Positions 13,362 through 13,675 of a DNA stretch of 13,675 nt are shown here, one piece after another. The notes under the pieces were generated by a model, which saw only the letters and a list, made by a program, of their open reading frames with translations, ran no database searches and had not been told where the DNA came from. Position 1 is the stretch's first letter. Every line of letters starts with the position of its first letter. Origin of the DNA: Bacillota bacterium (GTDB taxonomy: Bacteria > Bacillota > Clostridia > Lachnospirales > Lachnospiraceae). A program made the position numbers and the translations under genes. The stretch spans positions 1-13,675 of the forward strand of contig JAEZUR010000187.1 of assembly GCA_023420935.1 (NCBI GenBank), in the 5' to 3' direction.

Positions 13362-13675
13362 TTACGCTGTCAATTCAAACTGACTATTATAAAGCTGTGC
13401 ATAGAATCCATTCTGACCCATCAGTACTTCATGGCTACCCTGTTCAATAATATCTCCGTCTTTCATAACTAAGATAATATCTGCATCCTTAATCGTAGAA
13501 AGTCTATGAGCAATAATAAAACTTGTTCTACCACGCATTAAGTTATCCATGGCTTTCTGAATTCTTACTTCTGTTCTAGTATCTACTGAACTAGTTGCTT
13601 CGTCCAGAATTAAAATTCTCTTATTCGCCAAGATTGCTCTGGCAATCGTGAGTAACTGTTTCTGACCTTGGGACA
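13362..13675 (-). CDS. ABC transporter ATP-binding/permease protein, C-terminal fragment
   Basis: About 104 C-terminal residues are visible and the frame runs out of the window. They hold the end of an ABC ATPase domain: the signature SQGQKQLLTIARAIL coded at the very edge, Walker B with the catalytic Glu in ILILDEATSSVD, the switch His in FIIAHRLSTI, and a final IIEQGSHEVLMGQNGFYAQLYNSQF. This ending is typical of MsbA/LmrA-type half-transporters with an N-terminal six-helix permease, usually multidrug or lipid exporters and often encoded as adjacent pairs. Substrate cannot be told. A reading that starts at an internal Met (13631) is not the real start. Its terminator is at 13258-13303. Confidence 0.9.
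   Translation of the reverse strand, partial: SQGQKQLLTIARAILANKRILILDEATSSVDTRTEVRIQKAMDNLMRGRTSFIIAHRLSTIKDADIILVMKDGDIIEQGSHEVLMGQNGFYAQLYNSQFELTA

Overview
The window is AT-rich with strong AGGAGG-type ribosome binding sites, T-box control, PadR and AraC regulators and many small membrane proteins. It looks like a chromosomal segment of a low-GC Firmicute, most likely a plant-fibre-degrading Lachnospiraceae of the Lachnoclostridium phytofermentans type. The organism is an inference from gene content and style only. No phage, CRISPR or transposase gene is visible.

Layout. 1-1012 (minus): a 57-residue single-pass membrane protein, a GNAT acetyltransferase and a VOC/glyoxalase-like protein cut by the window edge; the last two form a two-gene unit. 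1183-5589: a hemicellulose module. A cytoplasmic CE1-type esterase and a GH39 beta-xylosidase-like enzyme lie on the minus strand. A DUF3237 gene diverges from GH39 across a 295-bp control region, and an AraC-type regulator gene converges on it. 5636-6785 (minus): a small HExxH zincin-like protein and a secreted YHYH plus peptidoglycan-binding protein. 7098-8268 (minus): tRNA-Ser(CGA) behind holA (DNA polymerase III delta). 8559-8792 (plus): a DUF2249 protein. 8942-10644 (minus): padR followed by two DUF2812 membrane-protein paralogues, with a palindrome sitting inside the padR promoter. 10811-11397: two divergent small membrane proteins, one with a good ribosome binding site but no ordinary start codon. 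11640-13255 (minus): an AlaA-like aminotransferase behind a complete T-box leader whose specifier reads GCA (alanine). 13362-13675 (minus): the C-terminal end of an ABC exporter.

How it works together. The esterase and xylosidase have no signal peptides, so they probably finish imported decorated xylo-oligosaccharides inside the cell, plausibly under the neighbouring AraC regulator. The T-box ties the aminotransferase to uncharged tRNA-Ala and so supports alanine synthesis as its role. PadR probably represses its own operon with the two DUF2812 proteins.

The least explained parts are two structured non-coding elements, each in a gap between convergent genes. One (about 4638-4776) folds as a closing stem with three inner hairpins. 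The other (11436-11595) is a nested palindrome with a GC-rich core. Either could be a mobile miniature element or an untranslated RNA.
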